Shown here: positions 35,482-43,929 of the stretch, in pieces
Layout of the letters: each line of letters begins with the position of its first letter
Position numbering within the stretch: position 1 is the stretch's first letter
Assembly: GCA_001464715.1 (NCBI GenBank)
Contig: LNDT01000025.1
Span: 22,612-86,611 of the forward strand
Source of the DNA: Bdellovibrionales bacterium Ga0074137
Lineage (GTDB): Bacteria > Bdellovibrionota > Bdellovibrionia > Bdellovibrionales > JAMPXM01
DNA: 64,000 bases
Reading direction: 5' to 3'
The notes under the pieces: generated by a model
Databases searched by the model: none
What the model saw: the letters and a program-made list of their open reading frames with translations, nothing else
What the model was told of the DNA's origin: nothing
Made by a program: the position numbers and the translations under genes

Positions 35482-36471
35482 ATGTCCAGCAAAATGCCGA
35501 TTCGTTCACGTCCCCGGCGAAACCGATCGAGCGAAGCTGTTCGCGGACTGATTCGCGAGACGTCTTTGAGCCCTTCAAATTTTATTCTTCCGCTGTTCAT
35601 TACGGAAGGTAAAAACATTTCGGAACCCATTGAAGCGATGCCGGGGCAATCGAGATTGTCGGTTGATCGTCTTGTTTTGAAAGTGAAAGAGGCCCGAGCG
35701 TTGGGTGTCATGGCCGTCGCACTTTTCCCAAAAATCGAAGACCGATTGAAGGACTCGTTTGCAAAAGAGTCCACGAATGCGAAAGGACTTTTACCTCGCG
35801 CCATTCGCGCCGCGAAAGACGCGTGCCCCGACGTTCTCGTCATTAGCGATGTCGCGATGGATCCTTACTCCAGCGACGGCCACGACGGTCTCGTAAAAAA
35901 TGGTCTTGTTCTCAACGACGAAACCCTTCCGATCTTGGCGCAAATGGCAATTTGCCAAGCCGAAGCGGGCGCTGACTGGATTGCACCGTCTGACATGATG
36001 GATGGGCGTGTTGGATACCTTCGAAGTGCATTGGACGAAGCCGGTTACACCGATCGCTCCATTCTTGCGTACACGGCGAAGTACGCTTCTGCGTTTTATG
36101 GTCCATTTCGACAGGCTCTCGATTCGGCTCCTCGAGCAGGAGATAAAAAAACATATCAGATGGATCCCGCGAATCGACGAGAAGCGATTCGCGAAGCGCA
36201 GCTTGATATTAAAGAAGGCGCTGACGTCATTATGGTTAAACCCGCAATCGCGTACCTCGATGTGATCCGAGAGCTTAAAAGTCGATTTGCAGTTCCTGTC
36301 GCCGCCTATCAGGTGAGTGGCGAGTACGCGATGATCAAAGCGGCCGGGGACAGGGGTTGGCTCGATGCCGATGCGGCCATGATGGAGTCTCTTCTGTCGA
36401 TTCGTCGTGCAGGAGCCGACATGACGCTCACCTATTTTGCAGTCGATGCATCGCGAATACTCCAGAGTTAA
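35482..36471 (+). CDS. hemB: Porphobilinogen synthase (delta-aminolevulinic acid dehydratase), Zn-site-less type
   Basis: A 329-residue enzyme condensing two 5-aminolevulinate molecules in tetrapyrrole synthesis. The Schiff-base lysines are K200 (TAKYAS) and K253 (MVKPA). The metal-site segment from D123 reads DVAMDPYSSDGHDG: the three Cys of the zinc enzyme are replaced by Ala125, Asp127 and Asp135, as in the magnesium-type Pseudomonas enzyme. AGGAG lies upstream of ATG 35482. It is probably co-transcribed with gpmA. Confidence 0.96.
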   Translation: MSSKMPIRSRPRRNRSSEAVRGLIRETSLSPSNFILPLFITEGKNISEPIEAMPGQSRLSVDRLVLKVKEARALGVMAVALFPKIEDRLKDSFAKESTNAKGLLPRAIRAAKDACPDVLVISDVAMDPYSSDGHDGLVKNGLVLNDETLPILAQMAICQAEAGADWIAPSDMMDGRVGYLRSALDEAGYTDRSILAYTAKYASAFYGPFRQALDSAPRAGDKKTYQMDPANRREAIREAQLDIKEGADVIMVKPAIAYLDVIRELKSRFAVPVAAYQVSGEYAMIKAAGDRGWLDADAAMMESLLSIRRAGADMTLTYFAVDASRILQS

Positions 36472-36714
36472 CGATAAGTTAACCTGGTTCCACGGCGGCA
36501 TCTTTGGTCACTCTGAAGGCTAAGTATTACAACGCATTGCGAAAGTCCGCCGAACCGAGCAGTCCCAAGCCTGTCAAGAATTTGCCTGCTCTTACGGCGA
36601 CATACGTCAATTTTCAGGCATTCGAATGGCAAATAATTCCACACATATAAAGGTGGTCAAGAGTGTGCTATAAGCAGTGACTCGCAAGCGAACTGTTTTT
36701 TTAAGGAGCGCATC

Positions 36715-37377
36715 TTGAGCATGAATACAACGACCGGAATGAACCCCGGCACTGTCGGCAGCACTGAGCCCATCGATCTCAACGAAGACATCGATCTGAA
36801 TGAAGATGCAGACCTCGGAGACGACGGCGATTTGCGTTCTCCAGGCCGTTCGCAGTGGAGCGCTTCCGATATGGATGGCGACCAAGACGAAATCTCTGAA
36901 GGTGGAATGTCACCTTTGAGCGCTGCGGATCTTGAGGCAGGAATTGATCCGGCTCTCGACAAGTCGAACGATGGCAAACGCCGTTCGATGATGGAAGAAG
37001 AGTCGGAAGAAGATGACGTTGATCTTGATCAGATCGAAGATATTCTTGCGCTACCAGAAGAGCAGTTTCCGCGCTTCACATTAGCTAAAAATAAAGCGCG
37101 CTTTCTTCGCATGGTGAGCTGGTACCGAAACAAAAAAGAGTGGCTCGAAGTCGCTCCGCTTTCGGGTGTTTCGAAGCTCTTCAAGCAGCAGACGAAAGAG
37201 CTTGTCGGTATTCGGGCTTCGAAGCTCGATTACGAAATGGAACTCGAGACGGGTACATTGACTCCGTCGCAGCGCTCGTATCGTCGCGACGAATTGAAGA
37301 TGTGCAAAGTTCACGAGAAAATGGCGGTGAATCTCATCGCGCGTATGCAGGTTAAAATTAAGTCGGGCCGTCGGTAG
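36715..37377 (+). CDS. Bipartite acidic/basic protein, unknown function
   Basis: A 220-residue protein with AAGGAG upstream. It starts at 36715, with another possible Met two codons on. Residues about 18-60 are strongly acidic with a repeated DLNEDIDLNEDAD unit; a second acidic run (EEESEEDDVDLD) is at about 95-110. The C-terminal 95 residues are basic and helical with aromatic residues (FLRMVSWYRNKKEWLEV). It has no signal or membrane segment. The charge split suggests a nucleic-acid or ribosome-related regulator with an autoinhibitory acidic arm, but no family is recognised. A strong terminator follows. Confidence 0.65.
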   Translation: MSMNTTTGMNPGTVGSTEPIDLNEDIDLNEDADLGDDGDLRSPGRSQWSASDMDGDQDEISEGGMSPLSAADLEAGIDPALDKSNDGKRRSMMEEESEEDDVDLDQIEDILALPEEQFPRFTLAKNKARFLRMVSWYRNKKEWLEVAPLSGVSKLFKQQTKELVGIRASKLDYEMELETGTLTPSQRSYRRDELKMCKVHEKMAVNLIARMQVKIKSGRR

Positions 37378-37415
37378 CACTGACGTCTAGCTCGACCCAA
37401 AAAATAAGATCGAAG

Positions 37416-37450
37416 AAGCCGACGGTTTAAAACGTCGGCTTTATTTTTTT
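37416..37450 (+). terminator. Rho-independent terminator after the acidic/basic protein gene
   Basis: AAGCCGACG and CGTCGGCTT form a perfect 9-bp stem with an eight-base loop, followed by TATTTTTTT. A textbook intrinsic terminator. Confidence 0.9.
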
Positions 37451-37571
37451 GGCACCGCACAATCAATGTAGCCAAAACTGACTTTCGACCCGCCGTCTCT
37501 GGCCGTGTCTAATATTAAGACACCCTCGCGATTTTCCCCTCGGGTCGCGGGCACTTGCAGCGGTGTCTCAA

Positions 37572-37653
37572 AAAGAGGAACTTTTTTCCTCTTTGGGCCT
37601 AATTTTCTCAGTTCGATGCGCCGATAGGTACTTTGTGAGGCGATTTTCGCCTC
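37572..37653 (+). promoter_or_regulatory. Structured leader upstream of the Fis-type gene (two hairpins)
   Basis: In the gap 37451-37725 there is no gene. Two perfect hairpins stand out: AAAGAGGAA/TTCCTCTTT (37572-37594, 9 bp, 5-base loop) and GAGGCGA/TCGCCTC (37637-37653, 7 bp, 3-base loop). The first is followed by GGGCC, not a T-run. They could be part of an mRNA leader or operator sites. Confidence 0.45.
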
Positions 37654-37725
37654 TCTAAGAGACGAAGCGCGGCAGATGGTCTTGCCGCTAAAGTCGTCTC
37701 ACACAAGGCAACCGGAGGTCTTTAA

Positions 37726-38163
37726 ATGGTACGTTCGTCGTTCATCGTCGTTTCCGACGACCAACTTCTAATTCAGAAAGCTCACCAATTTGGAATGGTG
37801 AATAGCGTAACGGTGAAAGTGATGTCACCGGCTGAGTACGAAGCATCAAATAACAAAGGCGAGGTTCCAAGTCTCGTTGCGGGTTCGGGCCAGACCGAAA
37901 ATTCATCGACACAGATGAATTCGTCGATGGCAAAAGTTCTTCCGTTTCCTGGCACTCCAGGTTTCGTTGGATCCGACGCGCGTCGATCTGTTTCTACAAT
38001 CGATCAGCTTGAGAGCGTAGCGATCGAAAGTGCGATCACGGCTTTCAAAGGCAATCTGACGGAGGCTGCAAAAGCTCTCGGCATTGGTCGTGCGACACTC
38101 TACCGAAAAGTAAAAGCTTACAATCTTGATCCGGCCATGGCCCGCAAGAAAAAAGCGGCTTAA
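37726..38163 (+). CDS. Orphan Fis-type helix-turn-helix DNA-binding protein
   Basis: A 145-residue protein with a CCGGAGG ribosome-binding site before ATG 37726. The last 50 residues (AIESAITAFKGNLTEAAKA and LGIGRATLYRKVKAY) are the Fis/NtrC C-terminal helix-turn-helix. The N-terminal 50 residues form a small alpha/beta segment (SSFIVVSDDQLLIQKAHQFG) resembling the start of a receiver or PilZ-like fold but too short for either, then a Ser-rich linker. The AAA+ domain that would contact sigma-54 is absent. It is likely a stand-alone transcription regulator or nucleoid protein. Confidence 0.85.
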   Translation: MVRSSFIVVSDDQLLIQKAHQFGMVNSVTVKVMSPAEYEASNNKGEVPSLVAGSGQTENSSTQMNSSMAKVLPFPGTPGFVGSDARRSVSTIDQLESVAIESAITAFKGNLTEAAKALGIGRATLYRKVKAYNLDPAMARKKKAA

Positions 38164-38191
38164 TTGACGTAACGAAACCGAAAAGACTTTC

Positions 38192-39541
38192 GTGCGTTTT
38201 TTATCAACGAACGACAAAGAAAAGATTCCAGATAAGATCTCAAAAATAACGATACTCCTCGGAGTGTCGTTATTTTTTATTTTGGCGAGTTGGTTTTTCG
38301 GAAGAGTCCAAAGATCCGCGCTTCTTGTCGCCGCTCACAGTGTTTGCTCTCGGGTCGCGGCAGAGTACGTGAAGAACACCGATCCGTCGGTGCTCTCTTT
38401 TATTGAAATATGCCATAGAGAGGCTTCGAAAGATGTCGCGACCGCGCTGAAGGGCGACTACGGTCCGGATCCGCGTCGGGCTTTGATCAGCGTCATCAAC
38501 GATCGCTTAAGTGCACTTCGTGTTTCACATTTGTCTGCCTATGCCCCCGACGAAACGGCCGCGCTATGGACTAGAGAAGCTGTCGATACGGGCGTGCGCG
38601 CTCGCTGGGTGGATGGGGAGGCGATAATTCAACGCCTTGTCGAAAAGTCACCAGCCGCTCGCGCGGGGATTCGTGTCGGAGATTTGGTGATCGCTGTTGA
38701 TGGAATCCCACTTTCTGAAATTCAAGATCTCGAACGCGCCAGCGGTGTGTGGGAGATTCTTCGTCCCGACGAGACACGGGTCTTTTTACCTGTGGTCGCT
38801 GAGACTCTTCAGGACAGTGTCGTTCCTTACTGGCTTACGCAGCAAGAACGTGACGACGTCCGGGTCTTAAGAATCCCGTCATTTCTTCCGCAGGCCATTG
38901 ATAACGAAGATTGGCCGCGTGTGCGAGATCAGATCGCGCGTCTTTCGGAAGATAATCAGAAACTGGTGATCGATCTTCGCGGAAATCCTGGTGGAAGTTT
39001 TCCTGCGATGCTTCGGGTTCTGGGGCTATTGAAGTGTGATCGTGATCTTGTGGGTTGGATTTATCGGGGCGAAGCGCCGACTTTAAAAGATTCGATGGCG
39101 CGCGATCGTCGCTCTTTTGAAATGACGGAGGCCTTGGAGGCAGAACCTCAGCTTGAGCAATTAGCGAAAAACGGAGCGATCGCACTTGTGCCTTTTCAAA
39201 AAGGACCATGTTTCGAAGGACCGATCGGCGTGTTGATCGATCAAGACACGGGATCTGTGGCCGAGATTTTCGCCCAGGCCTTAAAGGAGCGACCTCGCAC
39301 ACTCGTGGCAGGGTGGCGCTCGGCGGGCCACGTCGTTATGGCCAGGTGGTTTCAAATCGCAGGACTTAGTTCTGACTACACAGTCTCGGTGCCTGTGGCT
39401 CTGTTTCGCTCGGCGAAGGGCGAGGAGCTTGAGGGGCGCGGCGTTTCGCCCGATCAGTTAATGACGGACTCTTTGAAGCGCTGGCGAAGCTCTAAAGACC
39501 CGTGGATCGCCGACCTGATACGTTCGGTCAATTCGCTCTGA
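38192..39541 (+). CDS. S41-family (C-terminal processing protease-like) protein with PDZ domain, catalytic Lys replaced
   Basis: A 449-residue protein from GTG 38192 with a membrane anchor (about 20-42). A PDZ domain spans about 140-215 (AARAGIRVGDLVIAVDG). The S41 fold follows: 'KLVIDLRGNPGGSF' near 265 and DTGSVAEIFAQAL, where S355 aligns with the catalytic Ser. The Lys that acts as base lies 25 residues after Ser in Tsp and CtpA; here that position is H380 (SAGHVVMA). It may be an unusual Ser-His enzyme or a non-proteolytic relative. Confidence 0.8.
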   Translation: MRFLSTNDKEKIPDKISKITILLGVSLFFILASWFFGRVQRSALLVAAHSVCSRVAAEYVKNTDPSVLSFIEICHREASKDVATALKGDYGPDPRRALISVINDRLSALRVSHLSAYAPDETAALWTREAVDTGVRARWVDGEAIIQRLVEKSPAARAGIRVGDLVIAVDGIPLSEIQDLERASGVWEILRPDETRVFLPVVAETLQDSVVPYWLTQQERDDVRVLRIPSFLPQAIDNEDWPRVRDQIARLSEDNQKLVIDLRGNPGGSFPAMLRVLGLLKCDRDLVGWIYRGEAPTLKDSMARDRRSFEMTEALEAEPQLEQLAKNGAIALVPFQKGPCFEGPIGVLIDQDTGSVAEIFAQALKERPRTLVAGWRSAGHVVMARWFQIAGLSSDYTVSVPVALFRSAKGEELEGRGVSPDQLMTDSLKRWRSSKDPWIADLIRSVNSL

Positions 39542-39762
39542 ATTTCCGGATGTGTCTCATTTTGAAACGTTCCTCTCTTTGCATTTCCGCTGTCGACGAA
39601 ATGCACAGGTGTCGAACATGAAGCGGCGGTAGAATTTTAGTAGATCTGATTGGCGCGTAGGTTCGATAGGAAGTGACTCATCTCGGAACGCTGGTTGCAC
39701 CTCTTAGTCGTTGAGCGCTTCTGAAGTACGAGATGCGCAGTTGGCTTTTTGGGGAGGATTTT

Positions 39763-40485
39763 ATGGAATCGAACGACGGCAAAAAAAACGATTCGGGTTC
39801 GCGAAAAGTGATCGATATTTCGGATCGCATTTCGGCGCGCCTTGCTGCAAAAGGCCCTGTCGAGAAAATCAAAGCGATGAAAGTTCGACTTGATCTTGAG
39901 CAAGCCAAGATCGCGATTCCGGCGTCTCTATTGTCTATTCTTGTTGTCGTAACACTAGCCAATTCGAAACTTTTGGATTCTCCCGAGGTTGTCGAGTCGC
40001 GTGAACTTGCATCTCAAGGTACGTTGATCGCGCCATCTCGTGGAATCGCATCGATTCCTTCAGGAACTTCGCAGGGTGAAGACGAGTTGATTCAGGCGAT
40101 GGCTCAGAAAACGCTTGGCGAAATCGCGGCCGTGGGTCGAAAGCCTTCAGCCCTTGAAAAGCTGAGTCTTGAAACTTTAGAAGGAAAATACGCGATTCGA
40201 ATGGACTCTTCTCAGAAAATTTCTGAGATCGAAATCGCTCAAAACCAGGTCGATAGCGCGATCGCGTTTGACGCCAAGTTTATTGAAAACAACCGATCGT
40301 GGATGCCTGTGTCTTTCGAGAAAAGCCTTCGCGTCGAAAGTCACGGTGGCGATCTTGGTCAGAAGCAAACTTACCACCTCGTGAATAAGCTTTCGATTCC
40401 AGTCGCACGGATTGACGTGAGCCTGGACACTTCCGGCCGACTCTTGGCCATGAAGGTTGTTCCTACAACAGCTTCCGAAAAATAG
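39763..40485 (+). CDS. Single-span membrane protein, unknown function
   Basis: About 240 residues from ATG 39763, chosen over 39733 because GGGGAGG lies at 39751-39757. The cytoplasmic N-terminus (about 50 residues) is basic. A membrane helix lies near 56-74 (IPASLLSILVVVTLA) and a periplasmic domain of about 160 residues follows: helical at first ('DELIQAMAQKTLGEIAAV'), strand-rich at the end (LVNKLSIPVARIDVSLD). No family is recognised. The next gene starts about 115 bases on. Confidence 0.6.
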   Translation: MESNDGKKNDSGSRKVIDISDRISARLAAKGPVEKIKAMKVRLDLEQAKIAIPASLLSILVVVTLANSKLLDSPEVVESRELASQGTLIAPSRGIASIPSGTSQGEDELIQAMAQKTLGEIAAVGRKPSALEKLSLETLEGKYAIRMDSSQKISEIEIAQNQVDSAIAFDAKFIENNRSWMPVSFEKSLRVESHGGDLGQKQTYHLVNKLSIPVARIDVSLDTSGRLLAMKVVPTTASEK

Positions 40486-40601
40486 GGTCCGGTTCGTTAT
40501 CTGTAGCTCGGCCCTTAGTCGAGCCATTGACGGCTCACGTTTTCACGACAGTTCCCTATGAATCCTCTCTCGCCCAACGTCAATTCGGCCGATAAAGTCG
40601 T

Positions 40602-42671
40602 ATGGTTCTGGGCAATCCCTTTGAGCAACCGAAAAACACATCCAGCGATCGTCGTCAGACCGGCGAGGGCGCAGCTCTTCCTTTCGATCGTTTGGCAGCG
40701 CACGTTGCCGATCTCGTTTTACTGGCGCCGATCATGGCGCTTGCGATGGCGCCATTTCGCCGGGCCGTTTTGGAAGCGAAGCTCTTGGACAATGCTTACG
40801 ATTCTGACTGGGCATTGATTCAAGGATTGGTCGCAGCAATGGCCGTCGGCATTGCATGGGAAACATTTTTTATTTCGATGTGGGGAGCAAGCCCAGGGCG
40901 AATGATTTTCGGTCTTCGCGTCGTCGATGTTTGGACCGGTGAAAAGCCGCGTCCCTTTCACGCGTTCGTGAGGGCATTGACCTGGTGGGGAAGCTTGCTT
41001 GTCTTGGGAGCTCCGTTTTTTGGAGTTTATGGAAACGCCAAACGTCGACCACTTCATGATCGCGTTGGTGATACGGAAGTGAGATCCCGCAATACGCGGC
41101 GCCAGTCGTCGCCGCCACAGATCACTGAACTTGCGTTCGGATCGCTTTTCACAACGGGTGCCATATTTTTTGCGTCACTCGTACTAACAAGCCAAATGTA
41201 CGTCCTTCGTGAACACGCTCGTATGGCCGGAGAGAAGAATCAGCCGCGCCTTTGTGCCGATGTGACTTCCACGTTGGAGTCGTGGGAGGGCGGACCTTCA
41301 AAGCCCACACGCATTGCGGCGGCCATCAGTCTTAGCGCCGCAGGGGCGACGGATTCTTCGTGTCTTGAAGTCGAAGCTGAGTACGCACTTTGGAATAACC
41401 AGGGCCGCACTTTGGGATACCTTGCAAAAGGTTTGATAAGATTCGGAACTGACGACGACGAGGCCGAGCAGTATTTCTCAAAAGTTTGTGATCTCGAACC
41501 AGATTCAGACGCATGTAAAATGGTTGGTTGGTTCCGCCTCGTCGCTTCAGAAAATAACGGTGAATCTGAAATGACCAGTGAAATGACCGGTGAAACGACC
41601 GAGCACATCGAAAAATTAGCTCGGTCCATGGTCCCAAGCGAGGGACGCACCGCTCGCGCGCAGGATTTATCGCCAGATTGGCTGCGTCTTTTGGTCTTGC
41701 GAGAACTCTTTGTCCAAAAAGCCGATGCGAACTTGATTTTGAAGCTCACCGAGTTTCCCGCGAAACATGAAGTCGTTGGGGCAAAACTAGTCGAATACCG
41801 CACGCGAGCCCTCTGGAGACTGGATCAAAAAAGTAAAGCGAAGGCCACATTCTTTGCGACGGCGGATGCTCTTCCGCGGCGTCAGCGCGTGGTTTTGACA
41901 TCGTGGCTTTGTAGCCGAGAACTTTACGAATCTTCCTGCAGTAAAGATGCACTTCGTGCGTGCGAAATGATGGAGCGTTCGGCCGACGCAGACAGTGGTG
42001 ATACGGCTGTTCCTTCGTTCATTGTTGCATCGCTAAGAAATACGGAGTGCCGAATCTTAAGTGGTCGCGGATCAACCCGGGCTTTTGATGACATTGAAAA
42101 GCAGGTCGACGGCGATACTGGCAAAACGTTGATAGAAGCGGTCCGTGCTTTGCGAACGGATGGTGCTGACCAAGGCCTCATTGCTCTTCGAAATCTGGCT
42201 TCAAAAGATGGCGCCGAAGAGGATCTGTTTGTCACCGAGGCCAATATTCGCTTGATCGAAGAAGTCTCACGAAAGCCAATGACAGATCGTGATGCAACAC
42301 TTGAACTCGTCAACTTGCGCGAACGCTGGTTTGCTTCAAGAAATGCGCTTCGTTATTCCGACTGGGGGCGTGCGCTCTTCGAGGCGCTCGCAAAGCGCGA
42401 GCAGTGGGGTAAAGCTGCGGAAGTCGGAATTCTTTTAAGCGGTGAGTATGATTCGGATCGTTCGCTTCAAAAAAGAATTGCTTTAGCGGCGTGGAAATCC
42501 GGTAAGCGCCAGTGGGCCACAGAGCTTGCGGAGTCACTGGATAAAACACGGTTCCCTGCAAGTCTTGGGGACCCGTCCGAAAATTCACTGGGACGTGACG
42601 ACGGCCCTTCTTTGGAAACTCTCGACGAGAAACTTTTTGATTCCATTCGAAAGTCAGGACGCTCCAAGTGA
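40602..42671 (+). CDS. RDD-family membrane domain fused to a long helical-repeat domain
   Basis: A 689-residue protein. Residues about 25-165 form an RDD domain: RLAAHVADLVLLAPIMAL, then 'GASPGRMIFGLRVVDVWTG' and a final HDRVGDTEV, the Arg/Asp pattern naming the family. A further membrane helix lies near 183-203. The remaining 480 residues are soluble helices in TPR/Sel1-like repeats, with Cys pairs (for example SWLCSRELYESSCSKDALRACEM split over a helix turn). RDD proteins are usually small, so this fusion is odd. Its stop overlaps the rhomboid gene start (GTGA). Confidence 0.8.
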   Translation: MVLGNPFEQPKNTSSDRRQTGEGAALPFDRLAAHVADLVLLAPIMALAMAPFRRAVLEAKLLDNAYDSDWALIQGLVAAMAVGIAWETFFISMWGASPGRMIFGLRVVDVWTGEKPRPFHAFVRALTWWGSLLVLGAPFFGVYGNAKRRPLHDRVGDTEVRSRNTRRQSSPPQITELAFGSLFTTGAIFFASLVLTSQMYVLREHARMAGEKNQPRLCADVTSTLESWEGGPSKPTRIAAAISLSAAGATDSSCLEVEAEYALWNNQGRTLGYLAKGLIRFGTDDDEAEQYFSKVCDLEPDSDACKMVGWFRLVASENNGESEMTSEMTGETTEHIEKLARSMVPSEGRTARAQDLSPDWLRLLVLRELFVQKADANLILKLTEFPAKHEVVGAKLVEYRTRALWRLDQKSKAKATFFATADALPRRQRVVLTSWLCSRELYESSCSKDALRACEMMERSADADSGDTAVPSFIVASLRNTECRILSGRGSTRAFDDIEKQVDGDTGKTLIEAVRALRTDGADQGLIALRNLASKDGAEEDLFVTEANIRLIEEVSRKPMTDRDATLELVNLRERWFASRNALRYSDWGRALFEALAKREQWGKAAEVGILLSGEYDSDRSLQKRIALAAWKSGKRQWATELAESLDKTRFPASLGDPSENSLGRDDGPSLETLDEKLFDSIRKSGRSK

Positions 42672-43678
42672 TTTTCCCACTTCTGCGCGGACTTCTTTGG
42701 TTTCACCGTGCACCGCTGACGTGGATTTTGGTCGCCATGAATCTTGCGGTCTTTACTTGGACCTTTCCGGCCTATTTGGCGGCCGACGATGCCATCGAAG
42801 AAATTCTTGATGACGATTCGTTCATTACGACCAACGGACTTTTATTCGCGTCGTCTATCGATCGAAAAAAAGAGTCCTCCAGTGTTCAGGAGCTTATCGC
42901 GCGAAGTCTTGAAGGTGACGAAGATGCACGAATGCTTTTGGGGCACGTAGCACTTCGACGTTCAGATTTTTTGAGCAACATGACCAAGCTTCAAAGTGAA
43001 AACCTAAAAGCGATTCCGATGAAAGCGTCGGTGGGCGATCTGGTTATGATTGAACGTTGGCGCGTCACCGCCGAACGTCTTCTTGAAATTCAGTTTATTC
43101 ATCCTTCCTATCGTCTGGGCTTAAGCCAGGACAGGGCCGACATTTGGCGGTGGCTCAGCTACCAAGTCACGCATTCGGGCGCCGTGCATCTTTTCTGGAA
43201 TATGATTTTTCTTCTGCTCTTTGGAACCTTCGTCGAACATTCACGTGGGTCGCGCGCGATGTTTCTCACAGCGTGGCTGGGGGGACTTGGTGGAGCACTC
43301 GCTTATGTTCTGCTGTCGGGACTTTCTGCATCGCCGTTAGTGGGAGCCAGCGCCGCCGTGTCGGCACTGATTGCCGTCTCTGCCAGCAATGCGCAGCGAA
43401 GGTTACCGTTTGTTTATTGGCTCTTACCATTTCGAGGCTACTACGGCGTCGCATGGCTTCCGGCGTGGGTTCTGATTCCAGCGTTCGTCATTCCAGATCT
43501 CAGCGGCTGGCTGGCCGCACAGCCAGGCCTCAGTGCCGTAGCCTACACCGCGCACATCGGCGGCGCTTTGGTTGGCTTCGCAGTTTCGCGATTCTTCCCC
43601 GAGCGCCCCGAAGCTTTTCAAGAGCTTGCATCGGGAATGACCGGAGCTGCGGCTTCGACGACACGGCTTTCCGCGTAG
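42668..43678 (+). CDS. Rhomboid-family intramembrane serine protease
   Basis: A 336-residue membrane protein from GTG 42668, coupled to the RDD-TPR gene. An N-terminal helix and a soluble insert of about 110 residues precede the rhomboid core. HLFWNM (His and Asn stabilising the oxyanion), then the active Ser S228 in VGASAAVSAL, and His H296 in TAHIGGALVGF form the catalytic dyad. Rhomboids cleave single-span membrane proteins. The RDD-TPR partner is a candidate substrate, adaptor or chaperone by position only. The TAG stop is the first triplet of a large inverted repeat. Confidence 0.92.
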   Translation: MIFPLLRGLLWFHRAPLTWILVAMNLAVFTWTFPAYLAADDAIEEILDDDSFITTNGLLFASSIDRKKESSSVQELIARSLEGDEDARMLLGHVALRRSDFLSNMTKLQSENLKAIPMKASVGDLVMIERWRVTAERLLEIQFIHPSYRLGLSQDRADIWRWLSYQVTHSGAVHLFWNMIFLLLFGTFVEHSRGSRAMFLTAWLGGLGGALAYVLLSGLSASPLVGASAAVSALIAVSASNAQRRLPFVYWLLPFRGYYGVAWLPAWVLIPAFVIPDLSGWLAAQPGLSAVAYTAHIGGALVGFAVSRFFPERPEAFQELASGMTGAAASTTRLSA

Positions 43679-43818
43679 ATCTCGGCGCCTTCCCTTTTCC
43701 CGCGATACGGGCGTCCGGCCCTCTGCCGCATCGGCTCGGGCCTTCCGGGCCCTCGGATCGCGTGTACGCGACCTTCCCGATTCGGAGGTCGCGGAAAAAG
43801 GGAAGGCGCCGCGATCTA
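43676..43818. repeat. Large GC-rich inverted repeat (30-bp arms, 83-base centre)
   Basis: The arms 43676-43705 and 43789-43818 are complementary with two mismatches (core CGGCGCCTTCCCTTTT). The centre holds further self-complementary strings such as GGGCCTTCCGGGCCC and CGCGTGTACGCG. It starts on the rhomboid stop codon and lies before the secreted-protein gene. A stable clover-like RNA or cruciform is possible. No transposase or terminal duplication is seen. Confidence 0.8.
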
Positions 43819-43929
43819 GCTCGAAGGTGTGTCGATCTTTAAATTGGGTAATCGGTCGATATGTCAGTTTAATGCGACTTGCGCGCTTTCGGACCTTCGG
43901 CGCGTCCCGTTTCAAACGCGGAATTCCGA

